64,000 nucleotides of DNA from Palsa-892 sp963751615 (GTDB lineage Bacteria > Pseudomonadota > Alphaproteobacteria > Rhizobiales > Xanthobacteraceae): assembly GCA_963751615.1 (NCBI GenBank), contig CAVVVG010000005.1:868001-932000 (forward strand), written 5' to 3'. The notes beneath the pieces are model-generated. The model did no database searches and was not told where the DNA came from. It saw only the letters and a list, made by a program, of their open reading frames with translations. The position numbers were made by a program, and so were the translations under genes. Positions 1-9,493 of the stretch are shown here, one piece after another; the stretch's first letter is position 1; each line of letters begins with the position of its first letter.

Positions 1-2
1 TC

Positions 3-344
3 GACTGGGCGCATAAGCGACTCCTCGCCCGCACCGAAAGCCGCAAAATTCTGATGATGATTTCCGATGGCGCGCCGGTCGACAACTCCACACTATCGGT
101 GAACCCCGGCAATTATCTCGAACGCCATCTTCGTTTTATCATCAACGAAATCGAGACCCGATCGCCGGTGGAGCTTATCGCGATCGGCATTGGTCACGAC
201 GTCACACGCTATTACAGACGCGCCGTGACGATCGTTGATGCGGAGGAACTGGGCGGTGCCATGACCGAAAAGCTCGCGGAATTGTTCGACGAAAAAGCGT
301 TTCCCCAGCCCAGCCACCCTGCGAAGCCGAGGCGCGTCGCGTGA
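3..344 (+). CDS. cobT: Cobaltochelatase subunit CobT, C-terminal part (5' end outside window)
   Basis: The reading frame is open from base 3 and ends with TGA at 342-344, so only the last ~113 residues are in the window. The MISDGAPVDNS stretch, followed by NYLERHL and IGIGHDVTRYY, is the C-terminal von Willebrand factor A-type end of CobT. CobT with CobS forms the AAA+ chaperone part of the aerobic cobaltochelatase, which inserts cobalt into hydrogenobyrinic a,c-diamide in cobalamin synthesis. It acts in the cytoplasm with CobN. The gene next to rpmB is a common Rhizobiales neighbourhood. Nothing looks broken in the visible part. Confidence 0.93.
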   Translation, partial: DWAHKRLLARTESRKILMMISDGAPVDNSTLSVNPGNYLERHLRFIINEIETRSPVELIAIGIGHDVTRYYRRAVTIVDAEELGGAMTEKLAELFDEKAFPQPSHPAKPRRVA

Positions 345-417
345 AGCCTGGCGTTTGCCGAGAATCTTCCTGCAGGAACTGCCGTGACGCAGCCGTCCGC
401 GTTCCATCAAATTTGAA

Positions 418-711
418 TTAACTGGCCGGCGCTGCCATCTTCTTTGCAATCTTGCGCTTCAAATCAAGCGCCTTCGGCGAAAGATCGTCGTTCCGTGCCT
501 TCAGAAGAAAAGCGTCGAGGCCGCCACGATGGTCCACCGACTTCAGCGCGTTGGTGCAGATGCGCAGCCGTACCTTCTGGCCGAGTGCGTCGCTCTGCAG
601 TGTCACATTGCACAAGTTCGGCAGGAACCGACGTTTGGTCTTGATATTCGAATGGCTCACCTTGTGGCCAACAAGCACCGTTTTGCCGGTCAATTCGCAA
701 CGCCGCGACAT
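418..711 (-). CDS. rpmB: 50S ribosomal protein L28
   Basis: A 97-residue basic protein beginning MSRRCELTGK, the standard L28 N-terminus with the conserved Cys-Glu-Leu-Thr-Gly-Lys, followed by VSHSNIKTKRRFLPN. It belongs to the large ribosomal subunit. The start at 711 was chosen over an in-frame upstream codon at 729 because L28 proteins begin at MSRRC and an AAGG lies about nine bases upstream of that ATG. It is convergent with cobT and has the normal alphaproteobacterial length. Confidence 0.96.
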   Translation of the reverse strand: MSRRCELTGKTVLVGHKVSHSNIKTKRRFLPNLCNVTLQSDALGQKVRLRICTNALKSVDHRGGLDAFLLKARNDDLSPKALDLKRKIAKKMAAPAS

Positions 712-964
712 CGATGGAAACCTTCTCAAAAAGTAGCCGGCCTCCGGGATCTTGGCTTCCCGCCTATGCCGGATTTAGCTGAATAGCGGCACCTCATAGT
801 CAGCCACCACGATACCGTCAAGCGCTCGAGTCACAGTTCCGACGCATTCAAGCCTCCATGCCAAAATTTCGCAAAAGTCTTGCGCCATGCATGATACAAT
901 AATCCACTATTGAGATGCCGGCATTGGTGCCAGGATCGCGACAGGCTCGGAAAGTTAGCTATCT

Positions 965-1798
965 ATGCCACGCCGCATAGTGTTCTCAGTCTCTGCCCTG
1001 CTGTTACTTGTGGCCTCGACAGCCATCGCTCTGGGCGATGCACGGCTTCAGGTTAGCTATGATGCCTCGCTTACGGGCATTCAGGTCGGCAAGGGTTTGT
1101 TCATTATCGATATTGCCGATGACGGCTATACGGCCACGGGCAGCGCCGAAGTGGCCGGCCTCGCAAAACTCGTTTCGCGTGGACACGGCTCGACGATGTC
1201 CAAGGGCGTCTTCCTAGACGGCAAGGTTTCCCCACTCACCTATACGGCCTCATCCGAAAGCGACAAAATTAGCGAAGAAATTCGCATGAAGCTCGCGAAC
1301 AACGTAGTCCAGGAATATTTCGTAACGCCGCCGCAGGATTCCAAGCCAGACCGTATTCCCGTGACAGAAGAACATCGGATGGAAGTGGTCGATCCTATGA
1401 GCGCCGCGATGATCACGGTTCCAGGTACCGGCGATTTGCTTGCGAAGGAAAACTGCAACCGGACCGTTGCAATTTTCGACGGCAAGCAGCGTTATGACCT
1501 GATCTTTTCCTATGATCGCACCGAGCAGACGAAGGATGTGAAGGGCTATAGCGGTCCGACATTGGTGTGCCGCGTGAATTATAAAGCCGTCGCTGGACAC
1601 AAGCCGAACCGCATCCAAGTAAAATTTATGGAAGAAAACAAGACGATCTTTGTCTGGCTCGCCCCTATTGCTAACACGCGTGTGCTGTTTCCGATCCGCG
1701 TGTCGTTTCTCACAATGATTGGTCTTGTCATCGTGCAAGCTGAGAATTTTGTGGTTGGACCCCTCGAAAAACAGGTGGCAACCCCCACCGTAAAGTAG
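965..1798 (+). CDS. DUF3108 domain protein, exported
   Basis: A 277-residue protein with an N-terminal signal peptide (hydrophobic residues about 5-22, likely cleaved after the IALGDA region). The rest is beta-rich and matches the DUF3108 pattern seen in alphaproteobacteria: an early YDASLTGIQVGKG segment, a middle DPMSAAM segment and a late RIQVKFMEENKTIFVWLAP segment. DUF3108 proteins are periplasmic or envelope proteins of unknown function, and in Rhizobiales they often lie beside rpmB, as here. The start ATG at 965 gives a proper signal peptide. No catalytic motif is visible. Confidence 0.8.
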   Translation: MPRRIVFSVSALLLLVASTAIALGDARLQVSYDASLTGIQVGKGLFIIDIADDGYTATGSAEVAGLAKLVSRGHGSTMSKGVFLDGKVSPLTYTASSESDKISEEIRMKLANNVVQEYFVTPPQDSKPDRIPVTEEHRMEVVDPMSAAMITVPGTGDLLAKENCNRTVAIFDGKQRYDLIFSYDRTEQTKDVKGYSGPTLVCRVNYKAVAGHKPNRIQVKFMEENKTIFVWLAPIANTRVLFPIRVSFLTMIGLVIVQAENFVVGPLEKQVATPTVK

Positions 1799-2068
1799 CA
1801 ATCGGGCACCATTACGCGCGCGGTAAACGGAAATTAACGCCTGAAAATCAATTCGTTTGCGTTTTTGCGGTCGCGCGAACAGCTATCGTGGGACACTGAA
1901 AACCGGACGCTACATCTAGTGCGAACGAATTGGGACTCGCATCGAGTCAGCGATTCGGGCCTGATTCGTTCGAAGCGTGTTCCTTTTTCCTAGCGCTCTC
2001 GACGAAAACCCCCGCGATCTGTCGCATTATGATACAGCACAACTGACCCAACCCCGGCGCACCCACTC

Positions 2069-5000
2069 ATGTCTCCGAAATTGCCTCCGATTCCGCCGTC
2101 CCAGCGCGGACGTGGTGTTACTGCGGTACTTGGGCCAACCAATACCGGGAAGACCCATCTTGCGATCGAGCGCATGCTTGCGCACTCCTCAGGCCTGATC
2201 GGACTGCCGCTGCGGCTGCTCGCGCGTGAGGTCTATAACCGCGCGATTGAGCGCGCGGGAACCGAGTCAGTCGCGCTCATCACGGGTGAAGAAAAAATCA
2301 AACCGAAGAACGCGCGCTTCTGGGTTTCGACGGTCGAGGCGATGCCGCAGGACCTCGATGTCGCCTTTGTGGCGATTGACGAGATTCAACTAGCGGCCGA
2401 TCTTGAGCGCGGACACGTTTTTACCGACCGTATTCTACATTGCCGGGGCCGCGAAGAAACGCTGGTGCTGGGCGCTTCCACGATGCGCGGACTTATTGAG
2501 CGGCTTCTGCCAGGAGTCGATGTCGTACAACGGCCGCGTCTTTCGAACCTCAATTTCGCCGGCGAAAAAAAAATCACGCGGCTTCCGCGCCGCTCTGCCA
2601 TCGTCGCATTTTCTGCCGAAGAGGTTTATGCGATCGCCGAATTGATCCGTCGCCAGCGTGGCGGGGCCGCCGTTGTACTTGGTGCTCTTTCTCCCCGCAC
2701 TCGCAATGCCCAGGTCGAAATCTATCAGTCCGGCGACGTCGATTATTTGGTCGCGACCGATGCAATCGGTATGGGGTTGAATCTCGACGTCGATCACATC
2801 GCCTTCGCATCAAATCGGAAATTTGATGGCTATCAGTTCAGAAATCTTAATCCGTCAGAACTAGCGCAGATCGCTGGCCGCGCCGGACGTCATACGCGCG
2901 ATGGTACGTTCGGAACGACAGGCCGCTGCGATCCGTTCGATCCCGAACTGGTCGAACGGCTCCAGAACCATAACTTCGAACCCGTACGCATCGTACAGTG
3001 GCGGAACAGCAAGCTCAATTTCCATTCAATCAATTCGTTATTAGAAAGCCTGAGCACCGTTCCCCGCGAAGCAGGGCTCACACGCGCGCCGGCGGCCGAC
3101 GATGTTTTGGTATTGGAGCGTTCTCTTCAAGACCGAGACATCACATCGCTCGTGAAAACAACTACCGATGTTGAACGGTTATGGGATGTCTGTCAGCTTC
3201 CGGATTACCGGAAAATCGCGCCCGCTGCGCACGCGGAGCTGGTAACGACCCTCTATGGATTCTTGATGCGCAAGGGTAAAGTCCCCACCGATTGGATCGC
3301 GCGCCAGGCGGCGCACGCCGACAGGACCGATGGTGATATCGACACACTCTCGAACCGGATCGCGCAGGTACGGACTTGGACATTCGCCGCGAACCGGCCA
3401 GATTGGCTCGACGATCCCGAGCATTGGCAAGGGGTCACGCGGGCGATCGAAGACCGGCTTTCTGATGCGTTGCATGGGCAGCTTGCGCAACGTTTCGTTG
3501 ATCGCCGAACCAGCGTTTTGCTACGGCGGCTGAGAGAGAACGCGGCCTTGGAAACCGAAATCACCTCGACCGGCGACGTGGTCGTGGAAGGACACATAAT
3601 CGGACGTCTGTCCGGATTCGAATTTGCGCCCGTCGATTCTTCTGGTGAGCCAGAGGCCAAGGCATTGCGAGGCGCCGCCCAAAAAGTGCTCGCGAACGAA
3701 ATTGAGGCCCGCGCGACGAAACTAGCGGAATCGAAGGACGAGGCATTCGTGCTTAATTCCGATGGAACGATCAGATGGACTGGGGATCCCGTCGCAAAAC
3801 TAGTCGCCGCCGATAATGTGCTGGAACCGCGCTTCAGAATTCTCGCTGACGAGCAACTAACTGGTCTGCCACGCGACGGCGTCGAAGCCCGCATCGCGCG
3901 GTGGCTGAGGACGCATGTCGAGAAATTACTCGGGCCGCTCCTGATGCTTAGCAAGGCAGAAGACGTCACTGGCATTGCCCGCGGAGTCGCATTCCAGCTC
4001 GTCGAGGCGCTTGGCGTACTTGAACGCCACAAGGTGGCCGACGAAGTAAAAAGCCTGGATCAGCCCGCTCGTGCGTTACTGCGTCAGCATGGGGTACGAT
4101 TTGGGGCCTATCACATTTACTTGCCGGCGTTGCTCAAACCCGCGCCGCGCGGCTTGAGCCTCTTGCTGCTGGCGTTGAAGCATGGCGAACTCATGCAAAA
4201 AGGTCTCTCCGATCTACCAGCCCTTGCTTCGAGCGGCCGAACTTCGATTCCGGTCGATCCGGAAGTCGCAAAGCCGCTTTATCGCGCGATTGGTTATCGG
4301 GTATGCGGACCGCGTGCCTTACGCGTCGATATTCTGGAGCGTCTCGCGGACCTGATCCGCCCCGCACTTTCCTGGCGTCCCGGTGCAACAGGTGAAAAAC
4401 CTGCTGGCGCCTTTGATGGACGCGGTTTCACCGTAACAGTCGGCATGACTTCCCTCGCCGGCTGTGCGGGTGAAGATTTCGCCGCAATTTTGCGCGCGCT
4501 AGGCTATCGCATGGCCCGGCGCCAACCACCGTTACCTGAGCCGGCGCCAGTTCCGGCGGAAACGGTAGCAACTCTTGCCGAGTCAGCGGCTACCGAAACG
4601 CTTATGGTTGCGGAAACAGTGCCGCCGACCGTGCCTGGTGCAATGGCAGCAGGCGAAGATGCCCCCGCTCCAGAAAAGGCCGAAGCATCAACAATGGTGG
4701 CAAGCGCGGAACCCGCGATGATCGAAGTCTGGCGGCCAGGACGCCCGTATGGCGATCGTAAACCCAAGCATCGCGAACGCCGCCGTCAACTGCAAAAAGA
4801 AGTTCAGCCTGTGGCGCCAGATTCAAATTTCACTAAAACCTCTGCGGCTCCGACCGAACAATCGCATCAGGACGAAACGCAACATCAGAAATTTCCGAAA
4901 CGCGATGGAAAGCAAAAAGAACGTCGAAACAGACGCTCCTCGCGCCCGGATCGAACCCAACAGCGAGGCGACTATCCTCATGGTGTCTCTCATCGCGAGC

Positions 5001-5083
5001 GCCCGATCGATCCCAACTCGCCCTTTGCCGCCCTCCTCGAGCTCAAAGCCAAACTCGAGGCGGAACAAAAGAAAGAGGGCTGA
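2069..5083 (+). CDS. SUV3/MgpS-type ATP-dependent RNA/DNA helicase
   Basis: A 1004-residue superfamily 2 helicase. Walker A (GPTNTGKTH) is at residues 22-30, the DEIQ Walker B box at 104-107 and motif VI (QIAGRAGRH) at 267-275; together these are typical of the SUV3-related bacterial helicases. After the helicase core comes a long alpha-helical region, then from about residue 830 an Ala/Pro/Glu-rich linker and a highly basic Lys/Arg/Gln-rich tail that probably binds nucleic acid. The family is implicated in RNA unwinding and turnover; the exact substrate is not known from sequence. The S4-domain gene starts seven bases after the stop, so the two are likely co-transcribed and may act on the same RNA. 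Confidence 0.9.
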   Translation: MSPKLPPIPPSQRGRGVTAVLGPTNTGKTHLAIERMLAHSSGLIGLPLRLLAREVYNRAIERAGTESVALITGEEKIKPKNARFWVSTVEAMPQDLDVAFVAIDEIQLAADLERGHVFTDRILHCRGREETLVLGASTMRGLIERLLPGVDVVQRPRLSNLNFAGEKKITRLPRRSAIVAFSAEEVYAIAELIRRQRGGAAVVLGALSPRTRNAQVEIYQSGDVDYLVATDAIGMGLNLDVDHIAFASNRKFDGYQFRNLNPSELAQIAGRAGRHTRDGTFGTTGRCDPFDPELVERLQNHNFEPVRIVQWRNSKLNFHSINSLLESLSTVPREAGLTRAPAADDVLVLERSLQDRDITSLVKTTTDVERLWDVCQLPDYRKIAPAAHAELVTTLYGFLMRKGKVPTDWIARQAAHADRTDGDIDTLSNRIAQVRTWTFAANRPDWLDDPEHWQGVTRAIEDRLSDALHGQLAQRFVDRRTSVLLRRLRENAALETEITSTGDVVVEGHIIGRLSGFEFAPVDSSGEPEAKALRGAAQKVLANEIEARATKLAESKDEAFVLNSDGTIRWTGDPVAKLVAADNVLEPRFRILADEQLTGLPRDGVEARIARWLRTHVEKLLGPLLMLSKAEDVTGIARGVAFQLVEALGVLERHKVADEVKSLDQPARALLRQHGVRFGAYHIYLPALLKPAPRGLSLLLLALKHGELMQKGLSDLPALASSGRTSIPVDPEVAKPLYRAIGYRVCGPRALRVDILERLADLIRPALSWRPGATGEKPAGAFDGRGFTVTVGMTSLAGCAGEDFAAILRALGYRMARRQPPLPEPAPVPAETVATLAESAATETLMVAETVPPTVPGAMAAGEDAPAPEKAEASTMVASAEPAMIEVWRPGRPYGDRKPKHRERRRQLQKEVQPVAPDSNFTKTSAAPTEQSHQDETQHQKFPKRDGKQKERRNRRSSRPDRTQQRGDYPHGVSHRERPIDPNSPFAALLELKAKLEAEQKKEG

Positions 5084-5089
5084 ACCTTT

Positions 5090-5371
5090 TTGCGCAACAA
5101 ACAGCGCATTGATCGCTGGCTTTGGCACGCGCGCGTAGTGAAAACCCGCTCGCTATCCGCTGCCTTGACCACCTCAGGCCACGTTCGCGTCAACGGCAAG
5201 CGGGTTAAAGCGCCCGCGTACGCCGTTCGTGAAGGAGACGTGCTCACGATCGCTCTGCCCAGCACTGTTCGCGTCTTACGTGTGCTTGATATTGCAAATC
5301 GTCGTGGCACAGCTCCCGACGCAAAACGACTATACGAAGAGGTAGGTGAGCCATTATCGCCAAAGAATTGA
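5090..5371 (+). CDS. S4-domain RNA-binding protein (HslR-like)
   Basis: A 93-residue protein with an N-terminal S4 RNA-binding domain: RIDRWLWHARVVKTRS, then SGHVRVNGKRVK, then the DVLTI strand. Heat-shock protein 15 (HslR), which binds free 50S subunits carrying nascent chains, has this fold and size. The predicted start is TTG at 5090, seven bases after the helicase stop codon, which supports translational linkage. It is shorter than E. coli HslR (about 133 residues) and lacks most of the basic tail, a feature common in alphaproteobacterial versions. Confidence 0.85.
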   Translation: MRNKQRIDRWLWHARVVKTRSLSAALTTSGHVRVNGKRVKAPAYAVREGDVLTIALPSTVRVLRVLDIANRRGTAPDAKRLYEEVGEPLSPKN

Positions 5372-5441
5372 CCCAGCTTTGCTTGCGAAGCGCAGAAACG
5401 TGCGCTAGGTCCGCGCGTTCCTATAACAGTCACAGTCGCAC

Positions 5442-5777
5442 ATGACATATATCGTCAACGATAGCTGTATTCGCTGCAAACTGATGGATTGCGTCGAAGT
5501 TTGTCCCGTCGATTGCTTCTACGAGGGCGAGAACATGCTCGTCATCCATCCCGACGAATGCATCGACTGTGGCGTATGCGAACCAGAATGCCCGGTAGAG
5601 GCGATCAAGCCCGATACCGTGCCCGGCCAGGAGAAATGGCTTTCGCTGAACGCGGAATTTTCCAAGATCTGGCCTAACATTACAGTGAAGCGCGAACCCC
5701 CGGCCGATTCCAAGGAATGGGAAGGAAAACCCGGCAAGGAAGCGTTCTTTTCACCCAATCCTGGCCAAGGCGATTGA
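5442..5777 (+). CDS. fdxA: Seven-iron ferredoxin FdxA (3Fe-4S plus 4Fe-4S)
   Basis: A 111-residue ferredoxin very like Azotobacter ferredoxin I. Cys9, Cys17 and Cys21 fit the 3Fe-4S site, and Cys40, Cys43, Cys46 plus Cys25 the 4Fe-4S site; Cys50 completes the duplicated pattern. The C-terminal half carries the WPNIT and WEGKPGK segments of the FdxA group. It is a soluble cytoplasmic low-potential electron carrier. In Rhizobiales it regularly sits between the S4 gene and carD, as seen here. No frameshift or unusual residue is visible. Confidence 0.95.
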   Translation: MTYIVNDSCIRCKLMDCVEVCPVDCFYEGENMLVIHPDECIDCGVCEPECPVEAIKPDTVPGQEKWLSLNAEFSKIWPNITVKREPPADSKEWEGKPGKEAFFSPNPGQGD

Positions 5778-6045
5778 AAATTGTCTGAGGTCGGCTGGTT
5801 GGGTCTTAACCTTTCCGCACCTTCGGAATGCTCGCATCGGCGCAAGGCATTGATTTTTTAGCAAATTTATGCCATATATAATTTTACGTCGCTCCTGCGG
5901 GAGCTTTCCATTTCGGAACGAAAGTTGAAGCTGCGGTTTCTTGGTCGCCCTCGCCTTTTAAGGGAGAAGGGTGGCGTGTACTACTGCCGGTTGAGTGTCT
6001 GCCATGCGAAAGAAACGCCGAAAAATAGGTTCAAAAGGAAACATT

Positions 6046-6660
6046 GTGCCAAAATCCAAGACTCATTCAGCGAGCAAGATTCAGCCTGTAGCTGCTCCAA
6101 AGAAGGCCGCCCAGAGCCGCCAAGGTTTCCGGACGCAGGAGCACATCGTGTATCCCTCGCACGGCGTTGGCCAGATCGTGAGGATCGAGGAACAGGAAAT
6201 CGCGGGCAACACGCTCGAACTGTTCGTCATCAGCTTCTCCAAGGACAAGATGACACTCCGTGTTCCGACCGCGAAGGCGGCTGCTGTCGGTATGCGCAAG
6301 CTCGCCGGCCCGGATATCATCAAGAAGTCGCTCGACACGCTCAAGGGCCGCGCACGGATTAAGCGCACCATGTGGAGCCGCCGCGCACAGGAATACGAAG
6401 CGAAGATCAATTCCGGCAATCTTATTTCGATCGCCGAGGTCGTGCGCGACCTTTTCCGCTCGGAAATCCAACCGGAACAATCCTACAGCGAACGCCAGCT
6501 ATACGAAGCAGCACTCGATCGGATGGTACGTGAACTCGCGGCCGTCGAGGACGTCACTGAGACCGAAGCCGCGAAACAGATCGAGGCCAATCTCCTGAAA
6601 GGCCCACGTCGCGCCTTGAAGTCGGAAGAGCCCGAGGAAAAACAGGACGAAGCCGCCTAA
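6046..6660 (+). CDS. carD: CarD family transcriptional regulator
   Basis: A 204-residue protein with an N-terminal CarD/TRCF RNA-polymerase interaction domain (HIVYPSHGVGQIVRIEEQEIAG, then SKDKMTLRVPTAKA) and a helical C-terminal DNA-contacting domain. CarD proteins bind the RNA polymerase beta subunit and stabilise open complexes. The GTG at 6046 is preferred as start because an AAAGGAA ribosome-binding site lies seven bases upstream and the protein then begins VPKSK, as in relatives; a longer reading from GTG 5995 is possible. The gene is followed by a strong terminator shared with the convergent M48 gene. Confidence 0.92.
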   Translation: MPKSKTHSASKIQPVAAPKKAAQSRQGFRTQEHIVYPSHGVGQIVRIEEQEIAGNTLELFVISFSKDKMTLRVPTAKAAAVGMRKLAGPDIIKKSLDTLKGRARIKRTMWSRRAQEYEAKINSGNLISIAEVVRDLFRSEIQPEQSYSERQLYEAALDRMVRELAAVEDVTETEAAKQIEANLLKGPRRALKSEEPEEKQDEAA

Positions 6661-6683
6661 AAGGATTCCATTTTCGAGAACTA

Positions 6684-6715
6684 AAAAAGGCCTGGCACCA
6701 AAGCCAGGCCTTTTT
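6684..6715. terminator. Bidirectional rho-independent terminator
   Basis: A stem of AAGGCCTGGC and GCCAGGCCTT around a CACCAAA-type loop is flanked by an A-run on the left and a T-run on the right, so it can end transcription from both carD and the convergent M48 gene. Confidence 0.92.
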
Positions 6716-6726
6716 GTTCATGCACA

Positions 6727-8223
6727 TTATTCAACGACGATCTTCACCTTCTCGCCAAACTTGAGTTTTGCATCACGCGTCAATCCGTTCAGCACCAGGA
6801 ATCGCTCGAGCTGTTTGTCGGGAACTGCCATTTTTTGCGCCAGCCTTTCGACCGTATCGGTGAGACCCACGCGCACTACTTCGATACGCAGCGGCTTTAC
6901 GTTTTTCGCCTCCTCGACTCCAACGCGACGGAAAGTTTCAGCTGCGCTCCGATAAGACTGGTCACGCGCGGGTGTAATTTCGCGCGCCGCAAACACCAGC
7001 CGATACACATCGCTGCCGAACCGTATGGCATAGAACCGGAACGACCATTGCTCGCCGCGCGCGATTGCCGTCGCCGCCGGAAATCCGTTGACGTTGATCG
7101 ACCTGACGGAACCCTGATCGACGCCGTCGATCCAGCCAGAGGCAAGATAGGTGGCAAGCGGCGTCGTGGCCGGCACGCGCACGGCGTCAAGTCGCAGCGC
7201 CTCCGCGCCAGAGGAAGTGGCGCCGAGTACAGCCTGCTGCGTATTTTCAAGCGAAAACCCTTGGGGTGCAGTGAAGGTGAAGCCGAGATTCGGGTGCAGG
7301 AAGCTTCGTCCACGCACGTAGCCTTCCTTCGGGTCGTCGCCGTAAACTAGTCGGTTGAGGGCGTCCAGAAAATCTTTTCGGTCGCTCTCCGTGGGAACAG
7401 CAGCATATTGGCGGGCATTGGCGACTGCGAGCGAAACACGTTCCGGCGTCGACGGATGACTAGAAATAAAATCAATCTGAACCTTGCCGTTTTGTTCCGA
7501 TTCTTGTGATGAACCGCCGCGCAAAGCTGCCTGTCTGGCCATATCGGCTAGAAAACGCGATGCACCGTACGGATCAAACCCAGCGCGCGCGGCGATGCCT
7601 ACTCCGATCGCATCCGCCTCCAATTCCTGCGCACGCGAGAAACTCGCTAGAGAAATTCTGTTTTTGGCGAGAGCTAGTGCGCCGAGATCGGGGTCTTTGA
7701 CAACGTCGGAAATTACGCGGCTTTCGATCATGGCCTCGCGCACGCGATTCTCACGGACCGCTGCATGGCGTGCGATCACATGCGCCATCTCGTGTGCCAG
7801 CACCGAGGAAAGCTCGGATGAATCGTTGGCGAGCGCCACCAGACCGCGCGTCAAGTACAAGGTTCCGCCAGGAAGCGCGAAAGCGTTGATCGCCGGTGAA
7901 TTCAGGAGCGTAACGCGATACTTGATGTCGGGCCGCTCTGAGGCAGCGACAAGGTGATCCAACATTTTTGAGAGTTGCTCTTCGAGATCCGCCGAATGAT
8001 AGACGCCGCCATACGCTGCAACGAGACGCTCGTGCTCCTTGCGCTGCTCGGGCGGTAGATTACTCGCCACGTCGTCACGGGCAGCCGACGCCTCCGAGAG
8101 ACCAATGCGGTCGACTTCAGCGGTCGCGCAGGAAGCGAGCAGCAGCGCCCCCGCGAGCATGGTCAGAAGTCTCAGCGCCAGGCTGCCAGCACGAGAAAAA
8201 GAACTACCGCAGCCCGAATTCAT
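6727..8223 (-). CDS. M48 family zinc metalloprotease lipoprotein
   Basis: A 498-residue protein. Residues 14-32 form a lipoprotein signal peptide with lipobox LLASC (Cys32). The zinc motif HEMAH is at residues 144-148, with the third ligand in QELEADAIG further on, as in M48 (BepA/LoiP-like) periplasmic proteases that degrade misfolded outer-membrane proteins. The last ~60 residues (DTVERLAQKMAV... LNGL... FGEKVKIV) look LysM-like and may bind peptidoglycan. Its start codon overlaps the stop of a small upstream frame as ATGA. The gene ends at the shared terminator at 6684-6715. Confidence 0.93.
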   Translation of the reverse strand: MNSGCGSSFSRAGSLALRLLTMLAGALLLASCATAEVDRIGLSEASAARDDVASNLPPEQRKEHERLVAAYGGVYHSADLEEQLSKMLDHLVAASERPDIKYRVTLLNSPAINAFALPGGTLYLTRGLVALANDSSELSSVLAHEMAHVIARHAAVRENRVREAMIESRVISDVVKDPDLGALALAKNRISLASFSRAQELEADAIGVGIAARAGFDPYGASRFLADMARQAALRGGSSQESEQNGKVQIDFISSHPSTPERVSLAVANARQYAAVPTESDRKDFLDALNRLVYGDDPKEGYVRGRSFLHPNLGFTFTAPQGFSLENTQQAVLGATSSGAEALRLDAVRVPATTPLATYLASGWIDGVDQGSVRSINVNGFPAATAIARGEQWSFRFYAIRFGSDVYRLVFAAREITPARDQSYRSAAETFRRVGVEEAKNVKPLRIEVVRVGLTDTVERLAQKMAVPDKQLERFLVLNGLTRDAKLKFGEKVKIVVE

Positions 8224-8468
8224 GCGCCGTTACCTTCAAGAAGTTCCATCACTGCAGGCTCGCGCGTTTTAATAGCAGCCCCGCCCGAAGTTTCGCCAGC
8301 CCTCGTTTCGGCTCGCTCAGACACACCAAAACGCCCCATCGCCACATTCAAATAAAGTAAATCATCCGCCTGTTCCGTGGCAAAACTTCGATTGGCCCGT
8401 GGGATCATGCCAACAACGCGAGCGCATACCACCGTCGAACCGGCCTTCTGACCCCATTCATAGCCCAT
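8220..8468 (-). CDS. Possible small protein translationally coupled to the M48 gene
   Basis: An 82-residue frame ends with TGA overlapping the M48 ATG (ATGA), the usual form of translational coupling. It has no signal peptide, no recognisable domain and a mildly acidic Ala/Gly/Glu-rich composition. I do not recognise it. The only support is the position and the overlap; it could be a chance frame in the leader of the M48 mRNA. Confidence 0.3.
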   Translation of the reverse strand: MGYEWGQKAGSTVVCARVVGMIPRANRSFATEQADDLLYLNVAMGRFGVSERAETRAGETSGGAAIKTREPAVMELLEGNGA

Positions 8469-8993
8469 ATTATCTCAGAAACGGCTCCAAGGCGGCGATT
8501 TTGCGGCGTTATCAGCCTCACGCCAAGTCTATGCAAACTTTGAAGAAGTCGCAGCGTCTTCTTATGCCTATCGAGCTTGCCTGCGCTTCAATCGATTGGC
8601 GACAGCCGTAATTCAGCCGGTTAGGTTTGATGAAATTCTCGTCCGCACTGTCGGTCATACGATAACCGTCAGCGGAACGGTCGACTTGGATCGCGAAAAC
8701 ATCGATCCAAGCTTTAGTACTGTTATGGTTTGTGTGCCCTTTAGGTTCGGCGCTTGGGGCAAAGCTGGGCTCAGCGCGAAATATTAAATTCTCTTACAGA
8801 GGCGATAGACCCGGCTAGCTCGGGCCTCAAAGCCAGGGTTTTTGTTATTACCGTGCACTCATAATGCGCGGCCAAGTGTCGCGCCTATATTCCGCTCTTG
8901 ATGAGTTGGGTATTACGCTGCAGTTCATTGGCCGTTCATTTTCCAATCTAGATCCTGAGTGTCGGGGCTTGCATGTTCGAAAGGAGAAACTCA
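8469..8993. other. Intergenic region with a possible terminator
   Basis: No convincing gene. A hairpin at 8809-8839 (ACCCGGCT paired with AGCCAGGGT, one bulged A) is followed by TTTTTG on the plus strand, which suggests that a short plus-strand transcript, perhaps a small RNA, ends there. A short open frame at 8596-8787 has no ribosome-binding site and is not called. Confidence 0.35.
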
Positions 8994-9224
8994 ATGCACA
9001 AGCTCGTAATGATTTTCGCAATGACAACGGCCATGCTCTTCGCGGGATCGCTAATATGGAAAGCTGAGGCCCAGACATGGCGCGGCGCAGCCAGCATTAA
9101 CTCAGCGAGCGAAAACTATACTCCGATTGAGAAAGCTGCCTGCCGTGGATATGGCCGCTTTTGCGGCCCGGGATATACGAGGGCCTGTGATGCATTCAGG
9201 TGTTGGTGCCGTCGCTGCTGGTAG
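8994..9224 (+). CDS. Small exported Cys-rich protein, Rhizobiales type
   Basis: A 76-residue protein. Residues 1-24 are a signal peptide (MHKLVMIF to AEAQ). The mature part begins TWRGAAS and ends in a Cys/Trp-rich tail with six cysteines (ACRGYGRFCG, RACDAFRCWCRRCW), probably disulfide-linked in the periplasm or outside. I recall similar short proteins in many Rhizobiales; function is unknown. The start at 8994 was chosen because GAAAGGAGAAA lies just upstream; an upstream ATG at 8973 has no such site. A strong terminator follows at 9267, so the gene is a monocistron. Confidence 0.8.
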   Translation: MHKLVMIFAMTTAMLFAGSLIWKAEAQTWRGAASINSASENYTPIEKAACRGYGRFCGPGYTRACDAFRCWCRRCW

Positions 9225-9266
9225 GTTCATCGGGGAAAACCTGAACCTCTAATGACTTTTTTCGTT

Positions 9267-9296
9267 GGGGTCGCCTCAGTAGGCGACCCCTTTCTC
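9267..9296 (+). terminator. Rho-independent terminator
   Basis: Perfect ten-base stem GGGGTCGCCT / AGGCGACCCC with CAGT loop, followed by TTTCTC. It ends the small Cys-rich gene. Confidence 0.88.
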
Positions 9297-9493
9297 ATTT
9301 GCGCTCAATAGCGTAGATCGCGTTTCTCAAAACCATCGCGTCGCGCCAGGATATTCACAAAATCGCTGCTACTGGCGTCGCCAATCGAAGCCATTGATGA
9401 TAAAGTTGTTATTAGCGAAGTCGTAAAGTGGACCGCTGCAGACTAATAGTTCGTTGCAGTACAGACGCTTGAACTTTCAAAGCGGATGCGATG

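Noticed and set aside
3253..4032. A 259-codon minus-strand frame within the helicase gene
   Set aside because: Ser/Arg-rich shadow frame in a GC-rich gene with no ribosome-binding site and no domain.
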